In this document: positions 10,001 to 18,716 of the stretch, one piece after another
Layout of the letters: every line of letters starts with the position of its first letter
Numbering within the stretch: the first letter of the stretch is position 1
Origin: Tannerella sp.
GTDB lineage: Bacteria; Bacteroidota; Bacteroidia; Bacteroidales; Tannerellaceae
Assembly: GCA_031285565.1 (NCBI GenBank)
Contig: JAITVY010000036.1
Coordinates: 36,301-100,300 of the forward strand
DNA length: 64,000 nucleotides
Direction: 5' to 3'
Made by a program: the position numbers and the translations under genes
Notes under the pieces: model-generated
Seen by the model: the letters and a program-made list of their open reading frames with translations, nothing else
What the model was told of the DNA's origin: nothing
Database searches by the model: none

Positions 10001-10240
10001 GAACGCGGCGAATTAAATATTATGGATATGTTTAGCGATCATATCTTTGAATTGGTCATAAACATACCTAAAGACCATAGTCGCCGCGAGTTGACAAATG
10101 GTTATAAGATTCGTCGTGCTGCAATTGATCATAATATTCCGCTGATTACGAATGCCCGTCTGGCAAGCGCTTTTATCCGTGCATTTTGTAATATTTCCGA
10201 GTCTGATATAGCTATCAAGAACTGGCAGGAATATCAATAA
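7022..10240 (+). CDS. carB: carbamoyl-phosphate synthase large subunit
   Basis: This 1072-residue protein has the full length of CarB (E. coli 1073). It makes carbamoyl phosphate from bicarbonate, two ATP and ammonia for arginine and pyrimidine synthesis. The two homologous ATP-grasp halves each open with the glycine-rich signature (GSGALKIGQAGEFDYSGSQA near residue 13; GSGAYRIGSSVEFDW near 565). The first ATP-grasp core contains ENVDPLGVHTGES and the second EHVEFAGVHSGD. The C-terminal allosteric MGS-like domain (from about 940) ends the chain. The small subunit carA is not adjacent in the window, so carB is separately transcribed here or carA is elsewhere. Confidence 0.97.
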   Translation: MSKIGVKKVIVLGSGALKIGQAGEFDYSGSQALKALREEGVQSVLINPNIATIQTSEGVADSVYFLPITPFFVEEVIKKEKPDGILLAFGGQTALNCGTKLYTDGTLDKYGVKVLGTSVEAIMYTEDRDLFVKKLDEKGLKTPVSQAVETMEDAIAAANRIGFPVMVRSAYALGGLGSGICKDEAELRTLAESAFAFSSQILVEESLKGWKEIEFEVIRDKNDHCFTVVSMENVDPLGVHTGESIVVAPTCSLNDEELEMLQDISVRSIRHLGIVGECNIQYAYSSETGDYRIIEVNARLSRSSALASKASGYPLAFVAAKLALGYGLDEIGEMGTPNSAYKAPEVDYIIAKIPRWDLTKFAGVSRQIGSSMKSVGEIMSIGKSFEEIMQKGLRMIGQGMHGFVGNNDLEFENLDDELENPTDLRIFAVAKALEKGYTVDRIYELTKINQWFLNKLKNIVDYTKVLSGYNKIEDLPVDVLKEAKRLGFSDFQIVRFVENPQGNMEKENIRVRSLRKKLGILPSVKRINTIASEHPELTNYLYMTYDGSEHDIPYYKNDKSVIILGSGAYRIGSSVEFDWCSVNATQTARNLGYKSIMINYNPETVSTDYDMCDRLYFDELSFERVLDVVDLEMPKGVIVSMGGQIPNNLAMKLYRQQVPILGTSPLSIDRAENRHKFSAMLDTLGIDQPRWAELTSMDEIDNFIAEVGFPILIRPSYVLSGAAMNVCYTKEQLVEFLKVAAKISKEYPVVVSEFLQDAKEVEFDAVAMNGEVVEYAISEHVEFAGVHSGDATLVFPAQKIYFETARRIKKVSRMIAKELNISGPFNIQYLAKNNDVKVIECNLRASRSFPFVSKVLKRNFIETATRIMLDAPYSKPDKSAFDIDWIGVKASQFSFGRLHNADPVLGVDMSSTGEVGCIGDDFDEALLSAMIAVGNFIPKKNVMVSSGGAKSKVDLLEPCLMLEAKGYKIYATNGTAKFLNDNGIEATAVCWPDERGELNIMDMFSDHIFELVINIPKDHSRRELTNGYKIRRAAIDHNIPLITNARLASAFIRAFCNISESDIAIKNWQEYQ

Positions 10241-10253
10241 TAAACTTCAGTCT

Positions 10254-10283
10254 CCTTTAGGGGAACTCACCATCCTCTAAAGG
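10254..10283. terminator. hairpin downstream of carB
   Basis: CCTTTAGGGGA at 10254-10264 pairs with TCCTCTAAAGG at 10273-10283 (one G-U pair, 8-nt loop), 14 bp after the carB stop. It lacks a long T run, so it may be a 3' stabilising hairpin. A similar phrase, CCTCTAAAGGG followed by TCTTTT, recurs near 19510. Confidence 0.4.
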
Positions 10284-10412
10284 GGCTTTTAGGAAAAGGA
10301 GATATTTGTACAATTAGTTCTCATTTTCAACTCTCAATTTTCCAATTTCCATTTTCAATTAAAGCTCCCCTTCTGGGATTTGGGGGATGATTTGTATTAT
10401 TAATAATTAAAG

Positions 10413-11807
10413 ATGAGTAAAGATATAAGAATAGACGATGATTCAGCGCAGATTGAATCTTTAGTAAAAGAGAAGAAAGGTATGAGCCGCCGGCAGTTTA
10501 TTGCTTTGTTGTCGGCAGCAGGTGTTGCTACTTATTTTGGTGTTCATAAAGCAAAGTTATTTTCGAGTAATGCGAAAGGGAAAATACTTATTATCGGTGG
10601 AGGAGCTGCCGGTTTGAGTATGGCAGCCCGGTTGTCGCAGTATCTGAAAGATCCTGATATTACTTTGATTGATCCAAGTGACCGTCAATATTACCAACCG
10701 GGATTTACATTGATTGCCTCAGGTGTTTATAAACCGGATGAAGTTTGGAAGCCGCAGGCTGATTGTATGCCAAGCGGAGTGAAATGGGTGAAAGATTCGG
10801 TTACACAGGTTGACCCGGTTAAGCAAACTGTAGCAACGCGAAAAGAAGGTTCTTTCCCATATGACTTCCTGGTTTTGGCTCCGGGGCTTCAAACCAATTG
10901 GGAAAAGGTTGAAGGCCTGACGCAAGCTACGTTAGGGCAGGGAAATGCCCATTCAATATATGATTTTGGAGGCGCCCAAAAGACCTGGGTAGCCATTCAG
11001 GAGTTTTCGAAAACAGGTGGACGAGGTATCTATACCGACACATATACGAAGCATAAATGTGGAGGCGCCCCGAAAAAAATATGCCTGCTGACAGAGGATT
11101 ATACACATAAGCAGGGTACGCGTGATAGTGTTCAACTGAATTATTATACAGCATCGCATGAGTTGTATGATGTTCCTTATTTCACTCCACGGTTGGAAGA
11201 AATCTATGAGGAACGTAATATTCCTGTTTATCTGAATGTACGATTGAAGGGGGTGGACACGGTTGCCAAGCGTGCTTATTTCGAAAAAATTGAGACTATT
11301 AATGACGAAAAGGTGGTTTCTCCTTTTGTTGAGGATTATGAATTTTTGCATTTTACACCACCAATGTCTGCACCTAATTTTGTACGTGAAGCAGGTTTAG
11401 GGTGGACTGAAGGCAAATTGGCAGCTGAAGCTTGGGTAATGGTGAACAAAGAGACGCTGATTCATAAAATATATCCGAATATTGTTTCGTTGGGTGATGT
11501 AGCAGGTATTCCGACCAGTAAAACATCTGCTGCGGTCCGGGTTCAGGTTCCGATTGCAGCAAAGAACTTAGTTGCGTTGATGGAAGGTAAAGAACCTACC
11601 GAAAAGTATAATGGCTATGCTGCTTGTCCGATTATTACAGAATATGGAAAAGTATTGCTCTGTGAATTTGATTATGATAAGAATCCGCAAATCTCATTTC
11701 CTTTCAGTATGTTGGATATGTCGAAAGAGCAATGGGCCGGTTGGATGCTCAAAGTTCATGCATTGAAACCGATGTATTTTTATGGAATGCTGAATGGTTG
11801 GGCGTAG
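10413..11807 (+). CDS. Tat-exported sulfide:quinone-oxidoreductase-like flavoprotein
   Basis: This 464-residue protein has a twin-arginine signal (MSRRQFIALLSAAGV, Arg-Arg near residue 26), followed by a Rossmann FAD site (IIGGGAAGLS near 60) and the disulfide-reductase fold of sulfide:quinone reductases. Redox cysteines typical of SQR are present in KCGGAPKKI (near 213), and another lies in AACPIITEYGKV (near 400). Family members oxidise sulfide and pass electrons to quinone on the outer face of the inner membrane. The Tat leader is unusual for classical SQR and fits a periplasmic flavoprotein. A strong hairpin follows the stop. FAD dependence is likely; sulfide as substrate is inferred. Confidence 0.85.
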   Translation: MSKDIRIDDDSAQIESLVKEKKGMSRRQFIALLSAAGVATYFGVHKAKLFSSNAKGKILIIGGGAAGLSMAARLSQYLKDPDITLIDPSDRQYYQPGFTLIASGVYKPDEVWKPQADCMPSGVKWVKDSVTQVDPVKQTVATRKEGSFPYDFLVLAPGLQTNWEKVEGLTQATLGQGNAHSIYDFGGAQKTWVAIQEFSKTGGRGIYTDTYTKHKCGGAPKKICLLTEDYTHKQGTRDSVQLNYYTASHELYDVPYFTPRLEEIYEERNIPVYLNVRLKGVDTVAKRAYFEKIETINDEKVVSPFVEDYEFLHFTPPMSAPNFVREAGLGWTEGKLAAEAWVMVNKETLIHKIYPNIVSLGDVAGIPTSKTSAAVRVQVPIAAKNLVALMEGKEPTEKYNGYAACPIITEYGKVLLCEFDYDKNPQISFPFSMLDMSKEQWAGWMLKVHALKPMYFYGMLNGWA

Positions 11808-11824
11808 ATATTGTGTGAAAAATA

Positions 11825-11862
11825 AAAAAACCATTCATCTGATCAGATGAATGGTTTTTTTA
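11825..11862. terminator. bidirectional intrinsic terminator
   Basis: A perfect 24-nt palindrome (arm CCATTCATCTGA at 11831-11842) is flanked by A7 on the left and T7 on the right. It lies between the convergent SQR-like gene and the lipoprotein gene and can serve both strands. Confidence 0.9.
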
Positions 11863-11878
11863 TTTCACAGTCGTTATT

Positions 11879-12457
11879 TTATTTTCCTCCAAATGAAAAG
11901 TGTACAGGTATATAAACCGGAGATGCGATTAATGAACCCCCAACGTTGAAGGTTGGTTTTAATTGTACGGTTACTTTTGATTTTTCATCACCTACACCAA
12001 CAAAGTTTTTTGCAATATTGACGATTGCAGACTTTGAATTCTTGGAAATAAGCTGTGCTAAATCTACTCCGATTGTAATAGGTAATTGTTTAGTATCGCC
12101 TGCATTTACACTGAAGGCCTGCGTCAGATAGCCGGTAGTAAACTCTACATCATCAATTTCAACAATGTAGCTGAGTGCCTGAAAAGCTGCCTGCGATGTA
12201 TTTGGGTTATATACATCCAGATTCAATGTGAAATCTAATGGTATCGATGAAGATGAGCCATTTAGAAGAGCCAGGATTTTTGCAGCATTCAAAGCAGAAA
12301 TACCATTAGAAAGATTCATTTCCGATAAAGTCAGGTTCGAAATCGATTTGTACGAGTATGTACAGTTTTTCAGATTATAAGCGCTTTGCAAACTACTACA
12401 GCCCGGTAAAAACATGATAGCTGCCAATAATAAAGCTGCAATGAATTTATTCTTCAT
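11879..12457 (-). CDS. LEA-type (water stress/hypersensitive response) lipoprotein
   Basis: This 192-residue protein has a lipoprotein signal (LLLAAIMFLPGC, modified Cys near residue 20). The mature part has the beta-sandwich pattern of LEA14-like domains: DFTLNLDVYNPNTSQAAFQALSY with the conserved N-P-N, then a second strand set ending in PVYIPVHFSFGG. Such lipoproteins are anchored in the cell envelope, and their function is not established. It is convergent with the SQR-like gene and shares its terminator. Confidence 0.75.
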   Translation of the reverse strand: MKNKFIAALLLAAIMFLPGCSSLQSAYNLKNCTYSYKSISNLTLSEMNLSNGISALNAAKILALLNGSSSSIPLDFTLNLDVYNPNTSQAAFQALSYIVEIDDVEFTTGYLTQAFSVNAGDTKQLPITIGVDLAQLISKNSKSAIVNIAKNFVGVGDEKSKVTVQLKPTFNVGGSLIASPVYIPVHFSFGGK

Positions 12458-12496
12458 AATTTCTGATATATAGTTATTAGTATGAGTTATTCCTTA

Positions 12497-13654
12497 TTAA
12501 AGCTGATCTGAGAACCAGGCTTTGGGCAATGACCGGCAATTGTATTGTGAAGCCATCACTTCGCCATATGCGCCTGCAGAACGGAAAGCAATCAAATCAT
12601 TCCTACGGACTTCGTTTAATTTTACATCTTTGCCGAACACGTCGGATGACTCACAAATAGGACCAACAACATCATATATTTCTATCGTACCATCGTTTGT
12701 AATGTTTTCCATATGATGATAGGCATCGTACATTGCCGGGCGGATTAATTCCGTAAATCCTGCATCCAGAATGGCAAATTTTTTCACTTCGCCTTCTTTG
12801 ACATACAGTACTTTTGATATAAGTGAGCCGCATTGTGCTACAATCGAACGGCCGAGTTCAAAATGGATTTGTTGTCCGGGACGTTGTTTTATCAGTTTGT
12901 GGAATGATGCAAAATAATTTTCAAAATCAGGCATCGGAATGTGGTTTGGATGATAATAGTCGATACCTAATCCTCCTCCGAAGTTCGCATTTTCTAAAGT
13001 GATACCGCTTGCTTCCAGATTATCCTGTAATTCATTAAAACGGATACATAAATCGCGGAAAGCCGACATATCGGTGATTTGTGAACCGATATGAAAATGA
13101 ATGCCTGTAAAGCAGACATTTTTGAGTTTAGGCAGTTCTTCAAATACACCGGGTAGCATACCGATATTTATGCCGAATTTGTTTTCCTGCAATCCTGTTG
13201 TAATTTTAGCATGTGTATGTGCATCTACATTGGGATTAACGCGTAATGCAATGGTTGCTGTTTTTCCTTTGTCAGCAGCCAGTTCGTTAATAACACGTAA
13301 TTCAGCTAACGATTCAACGTTAAAACAGGCAATATCATTATCTAATCCCAGGTTAATTTCCCAGTCTGCTTTCCCTACGCCAGCAAACACAATTCTGCCG
13401 ACAGGAAATCCTGCATCCAATGCAGCTTGTACTTCTCCTCCGCTAACACAGTCAGCACCGAAACCACTTTCTGCAATTATACGCAGGATATATGGATTGG
13501 CATTTGCTTTGATTGCATAGTGCTGATGATAGCCGTATTTGGAAATTAATGAATTTACCGTTTCTAAAGTTTCACGAAGTAATTCAATGTTATAATAATA
13601 AAAGGGTGTTTTAAGCCCTTTAAATTTATCAATTGGAAATGTCCCTTTAATCAT
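12497..13654 (-). CDS. lysA: diaminopimelate decarboxylase
   Basis: This 385-residue fold-type III PLP enzyme performs the last step of lysine synthesis, decarboxylation of meso-diaminopimelate. Visible motifs are the PLP lysine in HYAIKANAN (near residue 48), the glycine loop GGGLGIDYY, the substrate Arg in ELGRSIVA, and the catalytic Cys in GPICESSDVF. Length is near the short end of the family (about 380-420). It follows lysC on the same strand with a 58-bp gap, giving a lysC-lysA unit in which the first and last enzymes of the pathway are linked. Confidence 0.96.
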   Translation of the reverse strand: MIKGTFPIDKFKGLKTPFYYYNIELLRETLETVNSLISKYGYHQHYAIKANANPYILRIIAESGFGADCVSGGEVQAALDAGFPVGRIVFAGVGKADWEINLGLDNDIACFNVESLAELRVINELAADKGKTATIALRVNPNVDAHTHAKITTGLQENKFGINIGMLPGVFEELPKLKNVCFTGIHFHIGSQITDMSAFRDLCIRFNELQDNLEASGITLENANFGGGLGIDYYHPNHIPMPDFENYFASFHKLIKQRPGQQIHFELGRSIVAQCGSLISKVLYVKEGEVKKFAILDAGFTELIRPAMYDAYHHMENITNDGTIEIYDVVGPICESSDVFGKDVKLNEVRRNDLIAFRSAGAYGEVMASQYNCRSLPKAWFSDQL

Positions 13655-13712
13655 ATTAAAAGTAGTTAGTAGTCAGTAGCTAGTAGTCGGATTGTTAATT
13701 AACCTCTAATCA

Positions 13713-15032
13713 TTAACCATTAATAAATAGGTGATCGCTTAGTGCCTGAAGTGCTTTTTTCTTATCGGAAGCTTTTACCAATAGTGACACATTGTAATTA
13801 CTTCCACCATAAGAAATCATACGAACAGGAATGTCTTTCAATGCCGAAACGATTTTTGCTTCAAAACCGAGATTTTCCCATTCCATATCTCCGACAACAC
13901 ATACGATTACCAGATCCTGATCAACTGTGATTGTTCCGTATTGCTTCAGGTCTTCAATAATTCTCTGCAGATTTGTACAATTATCGATTGTAATTGATAC
14001 GCCTACTTCAGAAGTTGTAACAACATCAATGGGGGTTTTATGCTTTTCAAAAGTTTCGAAGATCTTACGTAAGAATCCTGTAGCAAGCAGCATCCGCGTG
14101 CTCTTGATTTTGATTGCTGTAATATTGTCTTTTGCAGCAACAGCTTTTATTTTTCCTTTTTCTGTTTCGTTAGAAATGGTTGTACCGGGAGCATTTGGCT
14201 CCATTGTGTTTAGCAAACGTACCGGAATATTATTTTGTTTTGCCGGAAGAATACAGGTGGGATGAAGTATTTTTGCACCAAAATAAGCCAATTCCGCTGC
14301 TTCTTCAAAATGTAGTTGACGTACCGGAGATGTTTTTTCTACAAGCCGTGGATCGTTGTTATGCATACCGTCAATATCTGTCCAGATTTGAATTTCATCA
14401 GCCTGGACGGCTGCACCAATCAGAGAAGCGGTATAATCGCTTCCACCGCGCTGCAGATTGTCGATCTCTCCATATGCATTTCTGCAGATATATCCCTGGG
14501 TTATATAAAGCTCTGCATCTTTGTTTTGTGTTAATAAAGCCTGAAGTTTTTCTTTAATATATGTCGGGTCAGGTTCTGCATTCTTATCGGTACGCATATA
14601 ATCTAATGCAGGAATTAATACTGAATGTACGCCTTGTTCGTTCAGGTATAAATTCATCATTCCGGTGGAAATCAATTCGCCTTGTGCCAGGATTTCTTTT
14701 TCTTCAAATAATGTAAATAGATCTTTGACAAAAGAACGGATATAGTCGAAGTGCTTCTGAACGAGTTTTTTTGCTTCGTGTTTATATTCCTGTGTACTGT
14801 ATAAATCATTGATTACATCTATATATTTAAGCAATAGTTTATTCGTGATATCATTAGCTCCATCCGGATTTTTTTTATACAAGTAATCTGAAATTTCAAC
14901 CAACGAGTTGGTTGTACCGGACATAGCGGATAATACCACTATTTTCTGAGTGCCATCACAAATTAATTTTGCAACATCTTTGATTCGTTGCGCTGACCCG
15001 ACGGATGTTCCGCCAAACTTTAAAACTTTCAT
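13713..15032 (-). CDS. lysC: aspartate kinase (monofunctional)
   Basis: This 439-residue enzyme phosphorylates aspartate, the entry step to lysine, threonine and methionine. It has the kinase N-terminus KFGGTSVGSAQR, the substrate loop with RGGSDYTASLIGA and the WTDIDGMHNNDPR segment, then two ACT domains (about 290-439: VTTSEVGVSITIDN, VSLLVKASDKKKAL) that bind lysine as feedback inhibitor in this class. There is no homoserine dehydrogenase fusion. A palindromic leader (15070-15120) precedes it, too short for a lysine riboswitch. Confidence 0.95.
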   Translation of the reverse strand: MKVLKFGGTSVGSAQRIKDVAKLICDGTQKIVVLSAMSGTTNSLVEISDYLYKKNPDGANDITNKLLLKYIDVINDLYSTQEYKHEAKKLVQKHFDYIRSFVKDLFTLFEEKEILAQGELISTGMMNLYLNEQGVHSVLIPALDYMRTDKNAEPDPTYIKEKLQALLTQNKDAELYITQGYICRNAYGEIDNLQRGGSDYTASLIGAAVQADEIQIWTDIDGMHNNDPRLVEKTSPVRQLHFEEAAELAYFGAKILHPTCILPAKQNNIPVRLLNTMEPNAPGTTISNETEKGKIKAVAAKDNITAIKIKSTRMLLATGFLRKIFETFEKHKTPIDVVTTSEVGVSITIDNCTNLQRIIEDLKQYGTITVDQDLVIVCVVGDMEWENLGFEAKIVSALKDIPVRMISYGGSNYNVSLLVKASDKKKALQALSDHLFING

Positions 15033-15136
15033 GTATAATATCTATTAATTTTTTAACACTAAGGTCACATGAAACGAATGAATTCAAAATATTGAATTAA
15101 GTTTACCTATTCATTTCATGAAGTGATTGCTTATTT

Positions 15137-15859
15137 TTATATTAATTTCTGTTTGATCTCTCTTTCGCTTTTAGGTTTCACCTGGTAATCAATATTAGAT
15201 AGAACCATATTAGCACATCTGACGACCCTTGCCGGTAACTCTTCAACGATATTATAATTATGGGTTGACATAATTACAGCAGTTCCTGTCTCACAGATGT
15301 TATGTAATAATTGAACAATCTGTTTGCTTGTTTCCGGATCGAGATTCCCTGTCGGTTCGTCGGCAAGAATAATTTTAGGCTTGTTTAATAATGAACGTGC
15401 GATGGCTACACGCTGCTGTTCGCCTCCGGATAACTCATGTGGCATTTTGTAACCTTTATTAGGTAGGCCAACCTGTTCGAGTACTTCCCGGATACGGGTC
15501 TTTATTAATTCTTTTTTTTTCCATCCGGTTGCTTTCAATACAAATTCCAGGTTTTTAATAACCGACCGGTCGGTTAATAATTGAAAGTCTTGAAATACGA
15601 TACCCAGTTTTCGCCGTAAATAAGGAATGTCTTTTTGTTTAATATTGCATAAATCATATCCCAAGACCCATGCGCTCCCTTCCGGGATCGGAATTTCGCA
15701 ATATAAGGATTTTAGTAAACTACTTTTTCCGGATCCGACTTTGCCGATAACATATACAAATTCACCATCGTGAAGCGTTAGTGACGTATCCCGTAGAACA
15801 ATGTTTTCCTCTATACAAATTTCAACATTATCTAATTGAAGCAGTACTTCAGCACTCAT
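15137..15859 (-). CDS. ftsE: FtsE-like ABC transporter ATPase
   Basis: This 240-residue ABC ATPase has Walker [10 protein letters not shown] (near residue 40), the Q-loop in VFQDFQLL, the signature [16 protein letters not shown], and Walker B with the [10 protein letters not shown] run typical of FtsE/LolD-type ATPases. FtsE works with the membrane protein FtsX to control cell-wall hydrolases during division. ftsX is not adjacent. The gene starts 4 bp after the hisIE stop, so it is the distal gene of the histidine unit. Other MacB/LolD-type assignments are possible, but the length and the lack of a partner fit FtsE as annotated in Bacteroidota. Confidence 0.85.
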   Translation of the reverse strand: MSAEVLLQLDNVEICIEENIVLRDTSLTLHDGEFVYVIGKVGSGKSSLLKSLYCEIPIPEGSAWVLGYDLCNIKQKDIPYLRRKLGIVFQDFQLLTDRSVIKNLEFVLKATGWKKKELIKTRIREVLEQVGLPNKGYKMPHELSGGEQQRVAIARSLLNKPKIILADEPTGNLDPETSKQIVQLLHNICETGTAVIMSTHNYNIVEELPARVVRCANMVLSNIDYQVKPKSEREIKQKLI

Positions 15860-15863
15860 TTTC

Positions 15864-16463
15864 TTATTCTTTATGTCTTTTTTTCAGTTCATCAGCCAAT
15901 GTTTCCAATCGCATTCCTTTGCTGGTTAACAGAACAATCAAATGGTATAACAAATCGGATGCTTCGTATATAAAACCATTTTCAGTTCCATTTGTTGCTT
16001 CTATCACGGTTTCGACCGCCTCTTCTCCAACTTTCTGTGCCATCCGGTTGATACCTTTCTGGAATAATGAGGTAGTGTAGGAACCTTCGGGCATTTCTTT
16101 ATACCGTCGATCTATAAAATCCTGCAAATATTTAAGGAAAAGGATCTGATCGGGAGTATTGGTTTCGCCGAAACATGTATCTGTCCCGGTATGGCATACA
16201 GGCCCTGCTGGGTTAGCTTTGATCAACAAGGTATCATCATCACAATCTTTCAGAATATTTACTACATGCAAATAGTTACCGCTTGTTTCGCCTTTTGTCC
16301 AAAGACGTTGTTTGGTACGGCTGAAAAATGTTACTTTATTGGTTTCAACCGTTTTTTGATATGCTTCTTCATTCATAAATCCCAACATTAATATTTTGTT
16401 GGTTTGTGCATCCTGAATGATTGCAGGAATCAGTCCTCCTTGTTTATTAAAATCCAGTTTCAT
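15864..16463 (-). CDS. hisI: bifunctional phosphoribosyl-AMP cyclohydrolase / phosphoribosyl-ATP pyrophosphatase
   Basis: This 199-residue fusion (HisIE) carries out steps 2 and 3 of histidine synthesis. The N-terminal cyclohydrolase domain (1-105) has the zinc/metal site in VCHTGTDTCFG and the W-x-K-G-E-x-S-G pattern (LWTKGETSGN). The C-terminal pyrophosphatase domain (110-199) has the GEEAVETVIEA helix of MazG-like folds and YEASDLLYHLIV. It sits between hisF and ftsE in a close-packed unit. Confidence 0.96.
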   Translation of the reverse strand: MKLDFNKQGGLIPAIIQDAQTNKILMLGFMNEEAYQKTVETNKVTFFSRTKQRLWTKGETSGNYLHVVNILKDCDDDTLLIKANPAGPVCHTGTDTCFGETNTPDQILFLKYLQDFIDRRYKEMPEGSYTTSLFQKGINRMAQKVGEEAVETVIEATNGTENGFIYEASDLLYHLIVLLTSKGMRLETLADELKKRHKE

Positions 16464-16479
16464 TTGATATTTACGTTTG

Positions 16480-17247
16480 TCAGATTCTTACATTAACTCC
16501 TTTTTGGCTTAATTCGACTTTTAAATCATGAATGTCGATTTCGCCAAAATGAAAAACACTAGCAGCTAAAGCTGCATCTGCTTTCCCAATTGTAAATGCA
16601 TCGTAAAAATGCGATGTGGTTCCGGCACCACCGGAAGCTATGATCGGGATATGCAAACGGTCTGCTAATTTCGCCAATGCTTCATTGGGATATCCTGTTT
16701 TTACTCCGTCGTGTGACATGCTTGTAAACAGAATTTCACCGGCTCCGCGATTTTCAGCTTCACTCGCCCAGTCGAAAAGATTTTTATCCGTTGCGATTCT
16801 GCCACCGTTGAGATAACACATCCATTCATTTCCTTCTTCATTGGCATCAATAGCAACTACACATACTTGGCTGCCGAAGTTACGGCTTATTTCATCAATC
16901 AGTTCAGGGCGACGAAGTGCAGCTGAGTTTATCGATATTTTATCGGCTCCGGCATTTAAAAGACGTTCTACATCTGCCAATTCATTAATTCCTCCTCCAA
17001 CGGTAAATGGTATATTAATATTTGCAGCAACTTTTTTTACCAGTTCAGTAAACGTTTTACGCCCTTCGTGCGAAGCCGTTATATCAAGATAGACTAATTC
17101 GTCTGCTCCTTTTTGGCTGTACATGGCTCCTAATTCAACAGGGTCGCCGGCTTCGCGTAAGTTGACGAAGTTGATTCCTTTGACGGTCATTCCATCTTTA
17201 ATATCTAAACAGGGTATGATTCTTTTTGCTAGCATTTGGTTATTCAT
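16480..17247 (-). CDS. hisF: imidazole glycerol phosphate synthase, cyclase subunit
   Basis: This 255-residue TIM barrel uses the ammonia delivered by HisH to form imidazole glycerol phosphate and AICAR. Catalytic Asp residues lie in PCLDIKDG (near residue 14) and VAIDANEEG (near 133). The phosphate loops VGGGIN and SGGAGT are present. The family usually begins M-L-A-K-R-I-I-P; that Met is at 17235. The ATG at 17247 would add four residues and overlap the hisA stop by 8 bp, and I cannot choose between them. Confidence 0.96.
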   Translation of the reverse strand: MNNQMLAKRIIPCLDIKDGMTVKGINFVNLREAGDPVELGAMYSQKGADELVYLDITASHEGRKTFTELVKKVAANINIPFTVGGGINELADVERLLNAGADKISINSAALRRPELIDEISRNFGSQVCVVAIDANEEGNEWMCYLNGGRIATDKNLFDWASEAENRGAGEILFTSMSHDGVKTGYPNEALAKLADRLHIPIIASGGAGTTSHFYDAFTIGKADAALAASVFHFGEIDIHDLKVELSQKGVNVRI

Positions 17248-17974
17248 TTGAATTATCAGTGAAACGTATTAAATCTTTTAATTGTATTCGCCCTTCGTAA
17301 ATTGCTTTTCCGAATATTACCGCAGGTATTCCGGCTGTTTCAAGTTGTTCGATATCACCAATCGAACTGACTCCACCACTTGCTATCAAATAAATTTCCG
17401 GCAACACCTGCCGTATTTCTTTGTATAGTTCTGTTGAAGGGCCTTCCAGCATACCGTCACGGCTTATATCCGTGCAAATTACTTTCGTGATACCTTTCTG
17501 ATGATACTGCTCAATAAAAGGAATCAGCTCATCTTCAGTTGTATTTTGCCATCCATTAATAGCTATTTTTTTATCTTTAGCATCTGCTCCCAGAATGATT
17601 TTCTTACTTCCGAATCGTTTTATCCATGAAGTGAAAATTTCGGGGGATTTTATAGCAATGCTACCGCCGGTAATCATTTGAGCCCCACTATCAAAAGCAA
17701 TTTCCAGATCTTCCTCACTTTTTAAACCACCACCGAAGTCGATAATCAACGCTGTACGTGATGCAATTCGTTCGAGTATGCGATAATTGATAATGCGTCC
17801 TTCGCGTGCACCATCCAGGTCAACGACATGCAAACGTCTTAATCCATGGGCTTCAAACATCTTTGCAACTTCAAGCGGTTCTTCATTATATATTTTTTTA
17901 GAAGCATAATCGCCTTGTGTTAGCCGTACGCATTTCCCATCTATGATGTCAATTGCAGGAATCAGTTCTATCAT
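17240..17974 (-). CDS. hisA: ProFAR isomerase (phosphoribosylformimino-AICAR-P isomerase)
   Basis: This 244-residue half-barrel-duplicated TIM protein catalyses step 4 of histidine synthesis. The catalytic Asp lies in [14 protein letters not shown] (near residue 8) and its partner in [10 protein letters not shown] (near 130). Phosphate-binding loops are FGGGLK and ASGGVSS. It lies 6 bp downstream of hisH and runs into hisF. Confidence 0.96.
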   Translation of the reverse strand: MIELIPAIDIIDGKCVRLTQGDYASKKIYNEEPLEVAKMFEAHGLRRLHVVDLDGAREGRIINYRILERIASRTALIIDFGGGLKSEEDLEIAFDSGAQMITGGSIAIKSPEIFTSWIKRFGSKKIILGADAKDKKIAINGWQNTTEDELIPFIEQYHQKGITKVICTDISRDGMLEGPSTELYKEIRQVLPEIYLIASGGVSSIGDIEQLETAGIPAVIFGKAIYEGRIQLKDLIRFTDNSNE

Positions 17975-17980
17975 AGCATA

Positions 17981-18571
17981 CTATAGTTTTAGGAAGTTTG
18001 TTAGAATTTGCTCGCCAATTGTACCGCTTTTTTCAGGATGGAATTGGGTTGCATAGAAATTATCCTTGCGCATAGCAGCACTGAACGGCTGAATATATGT
18101 TGTTGTTGCTGCTGTATCATTCGTAACCGGTACATAATAACTATGTACAAAATAAACGAATGCGTCGTTTAATGCATCTGTGAATAAACCACTGTTTACA
18201 TTTGTGAGTGTATTCCAACCCATATGAGGCACTTTGTCTTCGTGTCGTTCAGGAGTAAAACGTTTTACATTCGCATCAAAAATACCTAAACATGGGGTGT
18301 TGCCTTCTTCGGAATGACTACACATTAGTTGCATGCCTATACAAATACCCAAAACCGGTTGTTTCAGTTCTTTGATCAGCCGGTCAAGCTTACGCTCCCC
18401 GAGGTATTGCATAGTTGTGCTTGCTTCACCTTGTCCCGGGAAAATTACTTTGTCAGCTTTTTGTATAATTTCTAAATCGTCGGTAATCAGCGGTGTAATG
18501 CCTAATCGTTTTAGTCCGTAATCTACGGAATAGATATTTCCTGCATTGTATTTGATGATGACTACATTCAT
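17981..18571 (-). CDS. hisH: imidazole glycerol phosphate synthase, glutamine amidotransferase subunit
   Basis: This 196-residue class I glutaminase supplies ammonia to HisF. The nucleophile Cys is in LGICIGMQLM (near residue 78), and the His-Glu pair in ATQFHPEKSG. The oxyanion loop is in FPGQGEA. It is the first gene of the hisH-hisA-hisF-hisIE-ftsE unit in this window and has a CAAAGATA (-7) element 30 bp upstream. hisG, hisD, hisC and hisB are not present here. Confidence 0.96.
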   Translation of the reverse strand: MNVVIIKYNAGNIYSVDYGLKRLGITPLITDDLEIIQKADKVIFPGQGEASTTMQYLGERKLDRLIKELKQPVLGICIGMQLMCSHSEEGNTPCLGIFDANVKRFTPERHEDKVPHMGWNTLTNVNSGLFTDALNDAFVYFVHSYYVPVTNDTAATTTYIQPFSAAMRKDNFYATQFHPEKSGTIGEQILTNFLKL

Positions 18572-18600
18572 CTCATCTTCATTCTTTTACTATTGGTCTG

Positions 18601-18608
18601 CAAAGATA
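18601..18608 (-). promoter_or_regulatory. -7 promoter element for the his operon tail
   Basis: TATCTTTG on the minus strand, 30 bp upstream of the hisH start. Confidence 0.55.
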
Positions 18609-18716
18609 GGAAAAAATGCGGGAAAAATCTGCGTATAGTTGATATTTTACAAAAATGAAGTGGGGAGCGCGAATTTGTTGAAAAAAGTCATCATATGTAA
18701 TAACTTTGCTTTCGTT

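Noticed and set aside
15033..15136. lysine riboswitch in front of lysC
   Set aside because: The leader is only 104 bp, with one simple palindrome (CATGAAA...TTTCATG side); it lacks the five-helix lysine aptamer.
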